Shown here: piece after piece, positions 51,041 through 60,025 of the stretch | Numbering within the stretch: position 1 is the stretch's first letter | How the letters are laid out: every line of letters starts with the position of its first letter | Assembly (NCBI RefSeq): GCF_042646205.1 | Contig: NZ_JBHRTF010000015.1 | Span: forward strand, 1-64,000 | Source of the DNA: Cellvibrio fontiphilus_A | GTDB lineage: Bacteria; Pseudomonadota; Gammaproteobacteria; Pseudomonadales; Cellvibrionaceae | Length of the DNA: 64,000 nucleotides | Reading direction: 5' to 3' | Made by a program: the position numbers and the translations under genes | The notes under the pieces: model-generated | Databases searched by the model: none | Seen by the model: only the letters and a program-made list of their open reading frames with translations | Told to the model about the DNA's origin: nothing

Positions 51041-52372
51041 TTAACGAATGTAGCGGTTGATAATGTTTTCGTAGAGTTCCTGACGACCACTTTGCAGGGT
51101 GACTTCGCCACCTTTGTTGCCAAGCTCAGCCAGTTGTTGCAGGGTCAGTTTGCCTTGCTCGTAAGCAGCACCATTGCCTGAATCAAAAGAGGCATAACGC
51201 TCTTTACGCATGCCTTCCAGTGGTGACTTTTGCAACAAATCATCAGCAATCAACAGCGCACGAGCGAAGGTGTCCATGCCGCCGATATGGCCGTAGAACA
51301 TATCTACTGGGTCCGGTGAATTGCGACGCACTTTTGCATCAAAGTTCACACCGCCACCTTGCAGGCCGCCAGCGCGCAGGAATACCAACATCATCTCAAC
51401 GGTTTCGTTGATGTTGTAAGGGAACTGGTCAGTGTCCCAAGCGTTTTGGTAATCGCCACGGTTGGCATCCAGTGAACCCAACATGCCGGCATTAGCAGCG
51501 GCTTGCATGTCGTGACACATGGTGTGGCCAGCGAGGGTCGCGTGGTTGGTTTCCAGGTTCAGTTTGAAATCTTTATCCAAACCGTGGTGACGCAAGAAGC
51601 CGATAACGGTTTCCGCATCAAAATCGTATTGGTGCTTGGATGGCTCCATCGGCTTTGGCTCGATGAAGAAGTAACCTTTAAAGCCTTGGCCGCGCGCATA
51701 ATCGCGAGCCATGGTCAGGAAGCGCGCCAAGTGTTCTTGCTCGCGTTTCATGTCGGTGTTGAGCAAGCTCATGTAGCCTTCACGGCCGCCCCAGAACACG
51801 TAGTTTTCACCGTTCAGGGCAATGGTTGCATCCAGTGCATCTTTCAATTGTGCACCGGCGTAAGCCACTACGTTGAAATCGGGGTTAGTTGAAGCGCCGT
51901 TCATGTAGCGTGGGTTAGAAAACAGGTTGGCAGTGCCCCACAACAATTTCACACCAGAGGCTTTTTGTTTCTCTTTGGCGTATTCAACGATGGTTTGCAA
52001 ACGCTGTGAAGTTTCTGCACGGCTGCTGCCTTCATCAACCAAGTCGATATCATGGAAGCAGTAATAAGGGGTGCCCAACTTGGTGATAAATTCAAACGCG
52101 GCATCCATTTTTTCGCGCGCGCGCGCGATTGGATCTTGTGTTGCCATCCAGGGGAATACTTTAGTGCCTGGGCCAAACGGATCGTGGCCGGCGCCGCAGA
52201 AACTGTGCCAGTAGCAGGTGGCAAATCTGAAGTGCTCTTTCATGGTTTTACCGGCAACTACACGATTCTCGTCGTAGTATTTAAAAGCCAGTGGGTTATC
52301 GGAATCAGCGCCTTCGTAACCAATTTTTCCGATACCGGGGAAGTATTCTTTACTACCGAGAACAATACTCAT
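51041..52372 (-). CDS. xylA: Xylose isomerase
   Basis: A 443-residue TIM-barrel isomerase (D-xylose to D-xylulose, two divalent metals), of the long class II type. Marks are YWHSFCGAGHDPFGPGT (active-site His region), YYCFHDIDLVDEG, VFWGGREGYMSLLNTD, KGYFFIEPKPMEPSKHQYD (metal-binding Glu) and LETNHATLAGHTMCHD. ATG 52372 with AAGGTG upstream is chosen over a GTG three codons earlier. It is followed by no gene on its strand for 250 bases and preceded by xylB 67 bases upstream, so xylB-xylA form one operon. Confidence 0.97.
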   Translation of the reverse strand: MSIVLGSKEYFPGIGKIGYEGADSDNPLAFKYYDENRVVAGKTMKEHFRFATCYWHSFCGAGHDPFGPGTKVFPWMATQDPIARAREKMDAAFEFITKLGTPYYCFHDIDLVDEGSSRAETSQRLQTIVEYAKEKQKASGVKLLWGTANLFSNPRYMNGASTNPDFNVVAYAGAQLKDALDATIALNGENYVFWGGREGYMSLLNTDMKREQEHLARFLTMARDYARGQGFKGYFFIEPKPMEPSKHQYDFDAETVIGFLRHHGLDKDFKLNLETNHATLAGHTMCHDMQAAANAGMLGSLDANRGDYQNAWDTDQFPYNINETVEMMLVFLRAGGLQGGGVNFDAKVRRNSPDPVDMFYGHIGGMDTFARALLIADDLLQKSPLEGMRKERYASFDSGNGAAYEQGKLTLQQLAELGNKGGEVTLQSGRQELYENIINRYIR

Positions 52373-52438
52373 AGGGTTCACCTTGTTGGGTTTTGCTGTA
52401 AAAAAATTCGCTTACTGCACCAGTTTTTTTGCGCGCAC

Positions 52439-53923
52439 TTAACGCGGCAAAAGTTCACACCAGTGTTGGTAGGCATCCTGATATTGCGCAAAAAACTGCG
52501 CTTGCGGTTCAATCACATTCAAGCGATGTAAACCGGTAAAAGCTTCACTGGCCGAGGCGTAATAACCACTGCCTAACGCGGCGGCGCGCGCAGCACCTTC
52601 GGCGCCGTCGGTTTCAAACATTTCTACTGCTGCTTGTGTGGTGTTGGCAAAAGTTTGTGCAAACACCTCACTCAAAAACATATTGCCCTTGCCGGCGCGC
52701 ACTACCTCGCAGCTGCCACCTAATGACTTCAATACATCAAAGCCCTGATTGAGCGAGAACACTATCCCCTCTTGCGCGGCGCGTACCATGTGCCCCAAAC
52801 CGTGGCGGTTGAAATCCAGATTGCGCAATTGCGCACCTGGATTTTTATTTTGGAAAATTCGCTCGGCACCATTGCCAAAGGGATGGAACAACAAACCTTC
52901 ACTACCCACAGGCACGGCTTGCGCCAGTGCGTTTAATTGCGGGTAGGAGGGAGTTGCACCGGCTTCGCCGAGGGTTTGACGCAACCAGGAATACAAACGG
53001 CCGCAGCCATTCACACAGACCAATACGCCGTTGCGTTTTTCGGCTTCGGTATTGGTGACATGCAAAAATGTATTTACGCGCGATTGCACATCGGCTGCCG
53101 GTTGATCGGTCACACCGTAAATCACGCCGGAGGTGCCCGCGGTTGCCGCGACTTCACCGGGCTGCAATACATTCAAACTAAAAGCGTTGTTGGGCTGATC
53201 GCCGGCGCGATAACAAATTTTCACGCCGCTGCGCAAACCCAATTCAGCGGCGACGGCATCGCTCACTATGGATTGCACACCAAAACTGGGCACTAGATCA
53301 GGAATTAAATCCGCTGAAATACCCCAGTGATTTAACAATTCAGTGGCAACACGGTTGTGTTTGAAATCCCACAGTGTGCCTTCGGATAAACCTGAGGCCG
53401 TGGTGTTGATCACGCCGGATAATTTCATCGCAATAAAATCACCGGGCAGCATCATTTTGTGGATGCGCGCAAAAATATCCGGTTGGTTTTCCTGCACCCA
53501 GCGCAATTTGGCGGCGGTGAAATTGCCGGGGGAATTTAATAGATGCTCAAAACAGTAATCGCTACCCAATTCAGCCAGGGCTTTTTCACCCAGCGGCACA
53601 GCGCGGCTGTCACACCAGATAATTGCCGGGCGCAGCACCTGTTGGTGGTTATCTACCAACACCAAACCGTGCATTTGGTAGGAGATGCCAATGGCATCGA
53701 TCTGCTCCAATTTGATCTGGTCGCGCGCGGCCAAACGCGCCAAACCCTGACGCACACAATCCCACCAGGTGTCCGGGTGTTGCTCAGCAAAACCCACGGC
53801 GGGGCTGGCAATCGCCAATTCAGATTCAGGGTGCGACAGCGCGCCCAGGCTTTTGCCGGTGGCGCCATCCAGCACCGACAGCTTTACCGAGGAGCTACCA
53901 ACATCAATACCAAGAAACAGCAT
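52439..53923 (-). CDS. xylB: Xylulokinase
   Basis: A 494-residue FGGY-family kinase making D-xylulose-5-phosphate. N-terminal ATP-binding/phosphate region LFLGIDVGSSSVKLSVLD, the substrate site ISYQMHGLVLVD with AIIWCDSRA, the family signature stretch in the middle (LPGDFIAMKLSGVINTTASG) and the C-terminal GGSCEVVRAGKGNMFLSEV. Length matches XylB. First gene of the xylB-xylA operon, divergent from the Nudix-type regulator, which is probably its controller. Confidence 0.95.
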   Translation of the reverse strand: MLFLGIDVGSSSVKLSVLDGATGKSLGALSHPESELAIASPAVGFAEQHPDTWWDCVRQGLARLAARDQIKLEQIDAIGISYQMHGLVLVDNHQQVLRPAIIWCDSRAVPLGEKALAELGSDYCFEHLLNSPGNFTAAKLRWVQENQPDIFARIHKMMLPGDFIAMKLSGVINTTASGLSEGTLWDFKHNRVATELLNHWGISADLIPDLVPSFGVQSIVSDAVAAELGLRSGVKICYRAGDQPNNAFSLNVLQPGEVAATAGTSGVIYGVTDQPAADVQSRVNTFLHVTNTEAEKRNGVLVCVNGCGRLYSWLRQTLGEAGATPSYPQLNALAQAVPVGSEGLLFHPFGNGAERIFQNKNPGAQLRNLDFNRHGLGHMVRAAQEGIVFSLNQGFDVLKSLGGSCEVVRAGKGNMFLSEVFAQTFANTTQAAVEMFETDGAEGAARAAALGSGYYASASEAFTGLHRLNVIEPQAQFFAQYQDAYQHWCELLPR

Positions 53924-54277
53924 AGAGACTCGTTTGTTTTATCAATTTATAGGCTGCGGAGGGGCGCACATCGGCCAATACCGATGAGATAACGCCAGTC
54001 ATGTAATTAGAATATCTTATTGTCCATCTGACAACAAGAAGCTGGATGTTAATTTTTATCAATCCAGAAGCTATTTACTGGCGCAAATGGGGGAGGATCA
54101 CCTATATAGATTCAACAGGACTATATGTCAGGATCAAAAACGGGTCAGTCAGGGCCTGGAATAGGCCCCAACATCTAAGGCTCGACCATTTTGGGCATGA
54201 CTTATACAATGCCGCGCTTCGGGCGCAGCGCGTCCAGCTACTTCCTACAACATGCAAAGCCCTTGAGGACATTGCTC
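53924..54277. other. Divergent control region, xylB and Nudix regulator
   Basis: A 354-base non-coding stretch between divergent starts. Seen in it: a candidate promoter for the regulator (listed separately), a small hairpin GGGCCT / AGGCCC at 54152-54168 that may be an operator or leader structure, and two CTATAT stretches about 20 bases apart near 54091 and 54121. No gene was found. It should hold the xylB promoter and the operator of the regulator, which I cannot fix. Confidence 0.55.
54182..54210 (+). promoter_or_regulatory. Candidate promoter of the Nudix regulator
   Basis: TCGACC at 54182-54187 and TACAAT at 54205-54210 (within TATACAAT) with a 17-base spacer. This places the transcript start near 54217, supporting translation from the GTG at 54278 rather than from earlier in-frame codons. 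Confidence 0.5.
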
Positions 54278-55009
54278 GTGCCTAACAACCATATTCCCGG
54301 CAGTCTCAGCACTACTCACTCAGCGCACCTTGATGACAACATCATCAAAGCACTATCCATCGATAACCTGATTTTTGGCTTGGATAATGACGAGTTAAAA
54401 ATCCTGCTGGTCAAACAAACCGACCCGCTGCACCAAGGCAAGTGGGCGCTGCCCGGCGGCTGGATTCGCTACGATGAGAACCTGCGCGACGCGGCCTATC
54501 GCCTGCTGGAAGAACTGACAGGCGTGCGCGATTTGTTTTTGGAACAGCTGAAAACCTTTGGCCGGGTTGACCGCTTCCCGAACGAGCGGGTAGTGACCAT
54601 TGCCTATTACGCTCTGGTGAGCGCCGACAAATTCTCGCTGGTCGCCGGCCAAAGCGCTGCCGATGTGAGCTGGCAAAGCGTGAACAAACTGCCCGAATTG
54701 GTGTATGACCACGCCGAGATTGTCGCGCACGGCTTGAAAGTGCTGCGCCACCAGGTCTGTCATCAACCCATCGGCTTTAACCTGCTGCCGGAAAAATTCA
54801 CCCTGCTGCAACTGCAGGCGCTGTATGAGGCGATACTCAACACCAAGCTGGATAAACCCAACTTCCGTCGCAAGATCATGAAAATGAACCTGCTCAGCCC
54901 TTGCAATGAAAAACAGCAGGGCGTACCTCACCGCGCGGCCAGCCTTTACCGCTTTGACGCCGAAGCCTATAAACACCTGAGCGAATCAGGTTTCGCGTTT
55001 GAGATATAA
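54278..55009 (+). CDS. NrtR/AraR-type Nudix transcriptional regulator
   Basis: A 243-residue protein with an N-terminal Nudix fold and a C-terminal winged helix (LLPEKFTLLQLQALYEAIL, then LDKPNFRRKIMKMNLL). The Nudix box (GGWIRYDENLRDAAYRLL, then EELTGV) lacks one catalytic Glu pair member and the RE step, so hydrolysis is unlikely; this is the pattern of NrtR-family regulators, which include the arabinose regulator AraR of Bacteroides. Placed between xylB-xylA and a sugar transporter it is the probable xylose-responsive regulator. Start GTG 54278 has GAGG nine bases upstream; longer in-frame starts at 54191, 54197 and 54209 overlap a likely promoter. Confidence 0.85.
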   Translation: MPNNHIPGSLSTTHSAHLDDNIIKALSIDNLIFGLDNDELKILLVKQTDPLHQGKWALPGGWIRYDENLRDAAYRLLEELTGVRDLFLEQLKTFGRVDRFPNERVVTIAYYALVSADKFSLVAGQSAADVSWQSVNKLPELVYDHAEIVAHGLKVLRHQVCHQPIGFNLLPEKFTLLQLQALYEAILNTKLDKPNFRRKIMKMNLLSPCNEKQQGVPHRAASLYRFDAEAYKHLSESGFAFEI

Positions 55010-55328
55010 ACAGCGCCATCAAGCACCCCACCACAGCCATATAGTCTACAAAACCATAATGGTTTAGTATTCGCCAGCACCAAAGCGCCGGATCACCAGA
55101 TCGGCGCTTTTTTGTATCGCCGTTTAACCTTTATCACCATCAGCCCCTGCGGAAACAGAATGCCGGCTCGTTATAGCTAGCGCGGGAACCTGCCGGGAAA
55201 TAATCAGGTGTGATAAGGTCTTGGCCGTTTCAATCCAACCAATGCCCCGGTTAATCACCCGACAGGGGCAAACACAACGACAGGCAACGCCAGTAGCAAC
55301 ACCATAATTTTTATAACAGGAATAACCA
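55010..55328. other. Region between Nudix regulator and symporter
   Basis: 319 bases without a gene. It holds a perfect 15-bp dyad AAACCATAATGGTTT (55051-55065), the regulator's terminator, and the symporter's leader. The dyad is before the terminator, so its use as an operator is uncertain. The promoter of the symporter must lie in 55115-55310. Confidence 0.5.
55082..55113 (+). terminator. Terminator of the Nudix regulator
   Basis: Stem AAAGCGCC / GGCGCTTT, extended inward by GATC pairs with one bulged G, followed by a T run, about 75 bases past the stop at 55009. Confidence 0.85.
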
Positions 55329-56741
55329 ATGAATCAGACCATCACCAACAACCAGACAAACATGTCGTTTGTCGTTCTTATCAGCTTGATTGCCACCATC
55401 GGTGGTTTCTTGTTTGGCTACGACAGCGGAGTTATTAACGGCACCGTTGACGGCCTGCAAAAAGCGTTTAACTCAGACTCCATGGGCACCGGCTTCAGCG
55501 TTTCCTCCATGCTGCTCGGCTGTGCGGTTGGTGCTTTTTTTGCCGGCCAGTGGGCTGACAAGTACGGACGCTGGTGGGTGCTGATGGTGTCATCCATCCT
55601 GTTCATCATTTCAGCCTGGGGCTCAGGCATAGCAACCGGGTCGGTTGAATTTATTATTTACCGCGTAATTGGCGGCTTGGCGGTAGGTGCGGCGAGCATC
55701 ATCTGCCCCGCTTATATCAGTGAAGTAGCACCGGCAAAATATCGCGGCAAACTCAGTTCCATCCAACAAATCGCCATTATCAGCGGGCTGTTTTTTTCAT
55801 TCCTGAGCAATTACCAATTAGCGGAAACCGCAGGTGGCTCCACCGAAATTCTCTGGCTGGGTTATGAGACCTGGCGCTGGATGTTCTGGATGGAATTGAT
55901 CCCGGCAGGCATATTTTTCCTGGCACTCTTCCTGATTCCGGAAAGCCCGCGCTTTTTGGTCGCCAATGGCAAAAACGATAAAGCCAAACAAGTGCTGAGC
56001 AAACTCTATGGCGACAAAGCTGACGACAAAGTAAAAGAAATCTATGACACCCTGGCCCACGACCACAAACCCAGCTTTGCCGACTTACTGGACAAAACAA
56101 CCCGCAAAATCCGCCCGATTGTGTTGGTGGGTATCGGCTTGGCCATATTGCAACAATTTGTCGGCATCAACGTAGTGTTCTACTACGGTTCAGTGCTCTG
56201 GCAGGCAGCGGGTTTCTCTGAAAGCGATGCGCTCTTTACCAATGTAATCTCCGGCGCGGTGAGCATCGGCGCCTGTTTTGTCACCTTTTTCCTGGTCGAT
56301 AAAATTGGCCGCAAACCCCTGCTGTGGGTTGGCTCCATCGGCATGACCATCACCCTGGCATTGGTGGCTTTCGCTTTTGCCGGCGCACCGGTTGATGAAG
56401 CGGGCAAATTACAGCTGTCATCCACCAACGGCCTGTTGGCACTGATTGCGGCCAATGTCTACGTGGTGTTTTTCAATATGTCCTGGGGGCCAGTGGTGTG
56501 GATCATGCTGGGCGAGATGTTCCCCAACCAAATGCGCGGTTCTGCCCTGGCGATTGCAGGCCTTGCCCAATGGGGCGCTAACTTCCTGATCACCTGGACC
56601 TTCCCGATGCTGCTCGCCTCGGCGATTGGCCTGGCAGGTGCCTACAGCATCTATACCTTCTTTTCACTCTTCTCTGTATTTTTTGTTATGTGGTACATCA
56701 AAGAAACCAAAGGCAAAGAACTGGAGCAAATGGAAGGTTAA
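55329..56741 (+). CDS. MFS sugar:proton symporter (XylE-like)
   Basis: A 470-residue, 12-helix transporter of the sugar porter family. Signatures are GFLFGYDSGVINGT on helix I, GQWADKYGRWW and VDKIGRKPLL (the repeated loop 2-3 / 8-9 motifs), PESPRFLVANGK before the middle loop, QQFVGINVVFYYG on helix VII and the C-terminal KETKGKELEQMEG. Beside xylA, xylB and a Nudix regulator it is the probable D-xylose importer; glucose or other hexoses are possible. AGGAA precedes ATG 55329, and a strong terminator follows. Confidence 0.92.
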   Translation: MNQTITNNQTNMSFVVLISLIATIGGFLFGYDSGVINGTVDGLQKAFNSDSMGTGFSVSSMLLGCAVGAFFAGQWADKYGRWWVLMVSSILFIISAWGSGIATGSVEFIIYRVIGGLAVGAASIICPAYISEVAPAKYRGKLSSIQQIAIISGLFFSFLSNYQLAETAGGSTEILWLGYETWRWMFWMELIPAGIFFLALFLIPESPRFLVANGKNDKAKQVLSKLYGDKADDKVKEIYDTLAHDHKPSFADLLDKTTRKIRPIVLVGIGLAILQQFVGINVVFYYGSVLWQAAGFSESDALFTNVISGAVSIGACFVTFFLVDKIGRKPLLWVGSIGMTITLALVAFAFAGAPVDEAGKLQLSSTNGLLALIAANVYVVFFNMSWGPVVWIMLGEMFPNQMRGSALAIAGLAQWGANFLITWTFPMLLASAIGLAGAYSIYTFFSLFSVFFVMWYIKETKGKELEQMEG

Positions 56742-56762
56742 TTACCGCCCTATCGCCCACCA

Positions 56763-56788
56763 AAAAAACCACCTTCGGGTGGTTTTTT
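56763..56788 (+). terminator. Terminator of the sugar symporter
   Basis: Stem AAAAAACCACC / GGTGGTTTTTT with the stable tetraloop TTCG, 21 bases past the symporter stop. Confidence 0.95.
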
Positions 56789-56935
56789 TATGCATGAAAT
56801 CAGTTTCGCGCCGATTGTGAAAAAAACATCGCGAAAGCGACCGCCGCATCTCCCCAGCTGTGTACAGCTCAAATTTTGTTATGGTTTAATTGACTAGAAC
56901 AATACCAATAACTAGCAATACACAGGAAAAAAACC

Positions 56936-58753
56936 ATGCAGCAAGTTCATCAACTTTTATCAATCGGCATATTTACCCTTGCACTCAGTGCCTGCGGCGG
57001 CTCCGGCAATGGCAGCTCCAGTTCCAGTGCCAACAACTCCAGCGCACCTGCCAGTGTCGCTGCCAGCTCTGAAGCCCCCAGCTCCACCGCACCAAGCTCT
57101 AGCCCACTCAGCTCGGTTGCGCCCAGCTCAGTGGCCCCCAGTTCCGTAGCCGCGAGCAGTCAGCCGGCCAGCTCCAGCAGTGCTGCAAGCGCCACAGTCT
57201 TAACTCTGGATATGACCACGGGCTGGCGCGGCAATGGCAACAACAACAGCGGTGTTACCTACAGCGGTAATGGCGTGAGCTTTAATGCCAGTGGCGATGA
57301 CATAGGCGCAGTGACCGATATGCTGAAACCTATCGCCCTGGAGGATGCCGTTATCACAATGGTGATTAACGTCAGCAGCGAATTCAAAGCCAGCGGCGCC
57401 AGCTTGCAACCACTGGTGCAAATCAAAGGTGGCAGCTGGGCCGGCGAGTGGGGTTGCTGGGCGGGCAATGAGCTATTCACAGCCGGGGAAGATGCAACCA
57501 TCTCCTGCACCGTTACTGAAAGCGACAAAAAGTTCAATCAGACAGAGTTTGACGTGCAAGTCGGCGTGCAAGCCAAAGGCACACCTACCGGCGTCGTAAC
57601 CATCAAAAGCGTCACAGTTACCCTTGCACAAGCAGCCAGTAGCTCATCGCTGCAAAGCTCAAGCACTGGCAGCGTTTACTCTGCCAATGTTGCGCGTTTG
57701 CAAGCACTCGCCAGCTTCCCGATCGGCGCCGCTGTGACCAATAACGATGGCCCCAGCTTTAACATAGTGACCAATACCTCGGAACAAGCCGTGGTGGAAA
57801 AGCATTTTGGCGAGATGACGGCCGGCAACATCATGAAAATGAGCTACCTGCAGCCGAGCAATGGCAACTTCACCTTCACCAATGCGGACACCTTTGTGGA
57901 TTACGCCAAAGACAACAGCATCAACGTACACGGCCACGCGCTGGTTTGGCACTCAGACTACCAAGTGCCTAACTTCATGAAAAACTGGAGCGGCTCGGCA
58001 GCAGACTTTATCGCCGAAGTGGAAGACCATGTGACGCAGGTGGTTACCCATTACAAAGCCAAGGGTAATGTGGTGAGCTGGGATGTTGTAAATGAAGCCA
58101 TCAACGACGGCTCTCCGGTAGCCAACTTCCGCACTACCGATTCCACTTTTTATGTAAAAAGCGGCAACAGCTCGGTGTATATCGAAAAAGCATTCCAGGC
58201 CGCACGCGCCGCTGACCCAAGTGCCGTGTTGTATTACAACGATTACAACATCGACCAAAACAATGCCAAAACCACCAAGCTGGTTGAAATGCTGACCGAC
58301 TTCCAGACCCGCAATATTCCTATCGATGGTGTGGGCTTCCAGATGCACGTTTTTATGGATTTCCCCAGCATTGCCAACATCAGCGCGGCGATGAAAAAAG
58401 TGGTGGATAAAGGCCTGAAAGTAAAAATTACCGAATTGGATGTAGCGGTAAACAACCCTTACAGCGGCGGCTGGCCGGGCAACAAAATCACCAGCTTTAC
58501 TGACACTGTCGCCCAGGCACAAAAGAAGCGTTACTGCGAAATTGTAAAAGCCTATTTGGATACAGTACCGGCCGCACAACGCGGTGGCATTAGTGTGTGG
58601 GGCACCACCGACGCTAATACCTGGTTGACCACAGCGACCGCTGCCTACAATGGTGAAGCCATCGCCTGGCCGCTACTGTTCGACAACAATTACAACGATA
58701 AACCTGCCCTGCGCGGTTTTGCCGATGCACTTGAAGGCAAATCCTGTAATTAA
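56936..58753 (+). CDS. xyn10C: CBM15-GH10 endo-1,4-beta-xylanase lipoprotein
   Basis: A 605-residue xylanase. A lipobox (LSACGG) gives a lipidated Cys near residue 20, then a Ser/Ala/Pro linker (24-85), a CBM15 xylan-binding module (about 86-230, with Trp-rich GGSWAGEWGCWAGNELF), a second short Ser linker and a GH10 catalytic domain (about 250-605). The acid/base is Glu387 in WDVVNEAIND and the nucleophile Glu500 in KITELDVAV; DYNIDQNNAKT and GHALVWHS are further GH10 marks. Domain order and length match Cellvibrio japonicus Xyn10C, a membrane-bound enzyme thought to act on xylo-oligosaccharides at the cell surface. Monocistronic. Confidence 0.94.
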   Translation: MQQVHQLLSIGIFTLALSACGGSGNGSSSSSANNSSAPASVAASSEAPSSTAPSSSPLSSVAPSSVAPSSVAASSQPASSSSAASATVLTLDMTTGWRGNGNNNSGVTYSGNGVSFNASGDDIGAVTDMLKPIALEDAVITMVINVSSEFKASGASLQPLVQIKGGSWAGEWGCWAGNELFTAGEDATISCTVTESDKKFNQTEFDVQVGVQAKGTPTGVVTIKSVTVTLAQAASSSSLQSSSTGSVYSANVARLQALASFPIGAAVTNNDGPSFNIVTNTSEQAVVEKHFGEMTAGNIMKMSYLQPSNGNFTFTNADTFVDYAKDNSINVHGHALVWHSDYQVPNFMKNWSGSAADFIAEVEDHVTQVVTHYKAKGNVVSWDVVNEAINDGSPVANFRTTDSTFYVKSGNSSVYIEKAFQAARAADPSAVLYYNDYNIDQNNAKTTKLVEMLTDFQTRNIPIDGVGFQMHVFMDFPSIANISAAMKKVVDKGLKVKITELDVAVNNPYSGGWPGNKITSFTDTVAQAQKKRYCEIVKAYLDTVPAAQRGGISVWGTTDANTWLTTATAAYNGEAIAWPLLFDNNYNDKPALRGFADALEGKSCN

Positions 58754-58830
58754 TTGCGGTCATTAATCAAAGACAAACGCTGTTATTAAAAAGCGGCGCA
58801 GCGCAAATAAAATAACAGCGCAGCGCACAT

Positions 58831-58864
58831 AAAAAAGGCCAACCGGATTCGGTTGGCCTTTTTT
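58831..58864. terminator. Bidirectional terminator after the xylanase gene
   Basis: Perfect 15-bp stem (AAAAAAGGCCAACCG / CGGTTGGCCTTTTTT) with loop GATT, between the convergent xylanase and cytochrome b561 genes. Confidence 0.95.
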
Positions 58865-58889
58865 AGTTTTTTAACATCGCCGGAAAAAA

Positions 58890-59423
58890 TTAATCCAAAG
58901 GGCGACGCTTTCCGGTAATCATGGAAAGGGGTAAATTTTCCTTGAGGCGATAACTTTCAAACAGCGCTGCGCTGACATGCACCACCACTAAAGCCATCAC
59001 CGAATTAGCGATCCACTCGTGCACATCCTCCACCCACTGCTCACCCCAGAAATAATCCACTTCTTCCAACATATAGCCGGTAACACCGAGCAAAAAAATG
59101 CCCAACATCATTAACAGCATTACCAACGCGCCGAGCGGTGAATGCCCCATGCGATGGTAAGCCTCGCCACGCAGCAATGCCTTGGTGTGCACAGCAAGAC
59201 GCGCCGGTGTAGGGAAAAAATCCGCCCAGCGCGCAGCACCTTTGCCACCCATAAATCCCCATAGGCTACGCACCACTAGCCAGGCCACAGCCACATAGCC
59301 GAGCCATTGGTGCCAGTCATCACCCGCTTCATTAAAAAAATAATTGGCGATAAAAATCAGCGCAATCGACCAATGAAACAAACGCACCAGCGGGTCCCAT
59401 AGGGTTGTGTTGGCAGCGCGCAT
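58890..59423 (-). CDS. Cytochrome b561 family protein
   Basis: A 177-residue four-helix membrane cytochrome b. Heme-ligand histidines are expected in VRLFHWSIALIF, DDWHQWLGYV, EDVHEWIANS and VVVHVSAALFE, the usual two-heme spacing of b561/Ni-Fe-hydrogenase-type b subunits. It probably moves electrons between the quinone pool and a periplasmic partner. Its start overlaps the stop of the PepSY gene by one base (TAATG), so the two form a pair. Confidence 0.88.
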   Translation of the reverse strand: MRAANTTLWDPLVRLFHWSIALIFIANYFFNEAGDDWHQWLGYVAVAWLVVRSLWGFMGGKGAARWADFFPTPARLAVHTKALLRGEAYHRMGHSPLGALVMLLMMLGIFLLGVTGYMLEEVDYFWGEQWVEDVHEWIANSVMALVVVHVSAALFESYRLKENLPLSMITGKRRPLD

Positions 59424-59689
59424 TAGTCTTCAATTTCCTCTTTTACAACTTTGCCAGTCACCGGATCAAAATAAATTTCTACTTTTTGTTTGTCTTTGTT
59501 CCAGCCATAAATTTCATAGCAGTTGCCATCGGTCACTTTAAATACTTTGATCTCGTAACCCTGCTCTTTGAGTTGCTCCTGAAATTTGGTTTGATCCAGC
59601 CACTCGGATTTATCTGCCTTGGTACACTCCGGGCCGGCAAATGCGGCTGCACTTAACATTGCCAAACTTGCAAATACTAATTTACGCAT
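59423..59689 (-). CDS. PepSY domain exported protein
   Basis: An 88-residue protein with a signal peptide (cleavage after AFA, about residue 18) and one PepSY-type domain; KFQEQLKEQGYEIKVFKV and KQKVEIYFDPVTGKVV show the helix-strand pattern with the closing DPxTG turn. Two cysteines (PECTKAD and DGNCYEIY) may pair. PepSY/cytochrome b561 pairs are widespread in Proteobacteria and are often metal- or oxidant-controlled; their role is not firmly known. Confidence 0.88.
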   Translation of the reverse strand: MRKLVFASLAMLSAAAFAGPECTKADKSEWLDQTKFQEQLKEQGYEIKVFKVTDGNCYEIYGWNKDKQKVEIYFDPVTGKVVKEEIED

Positions 59690-60025
59690 AACGAATCTCC
59701 TTGAGAGGACAAAATTGAAAGTAAAAACGAACCACGTGTCACTATTAAAACATTGCCGCCCGACATTGGGTTAAGAACCGTAAGGAAAGGTTATACAGCC
59801 AACCAAACCACAGGGCCTGCGCGAGCATCAACACAGACAGGCGCAGGGCGGCTGACACTAACCAAGCCGGCAGCGCGCGTCAACCGAGGGAATATTAACT
59901 GGCAAAGCTTAAATAATCCTTAACGACTACTGCCAAAAACCTGAGCCCTTGGGTTATACTGGATAACACTAGTATACAAGTAGATCAGACAACTCTTTAC
60001 TCCGCCCTTTTTGAGACGCCATTGA
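59690..60025. other. Divergent region, PepSY pair and mannonate dehydratase
   Basis: 336 bases without a gene between divergent starts. It includes a 7-bp inverted repeat CCTGCGC / GCGCAGG (59816-59822 with 59841-59847, 18-base loop), a TATACT hexamer at 59955-59960 that could be the -10 of the dehydratase gene, and a GntR-type dyad listed separately. Confidence 0.5.
59970..59979. promoter_or_regulatory. UxuR/ExuR-like operator before mannonate dehydratase
   Basis: TAGTATACAA fits the core TNGTATACNA of FadR-type GntR operators for hexuronate genes (UxuR/ExuR), set in a wider imperfect dyad ACTAGTATACAAGT. It lies just after a TATACT -10-like hexamer and 47 bases before the gene, a good position for repression. 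Confidence 0.45.

Noticed and set aside
57000..57190. Possible frameshifted or low-quality sequence in the xylanase N-terminus
   Set aside because: The Ser/Ala/Pro-rich stretch is an in-frame linker of the kind typical for Cellvibrio secreted enzymes.
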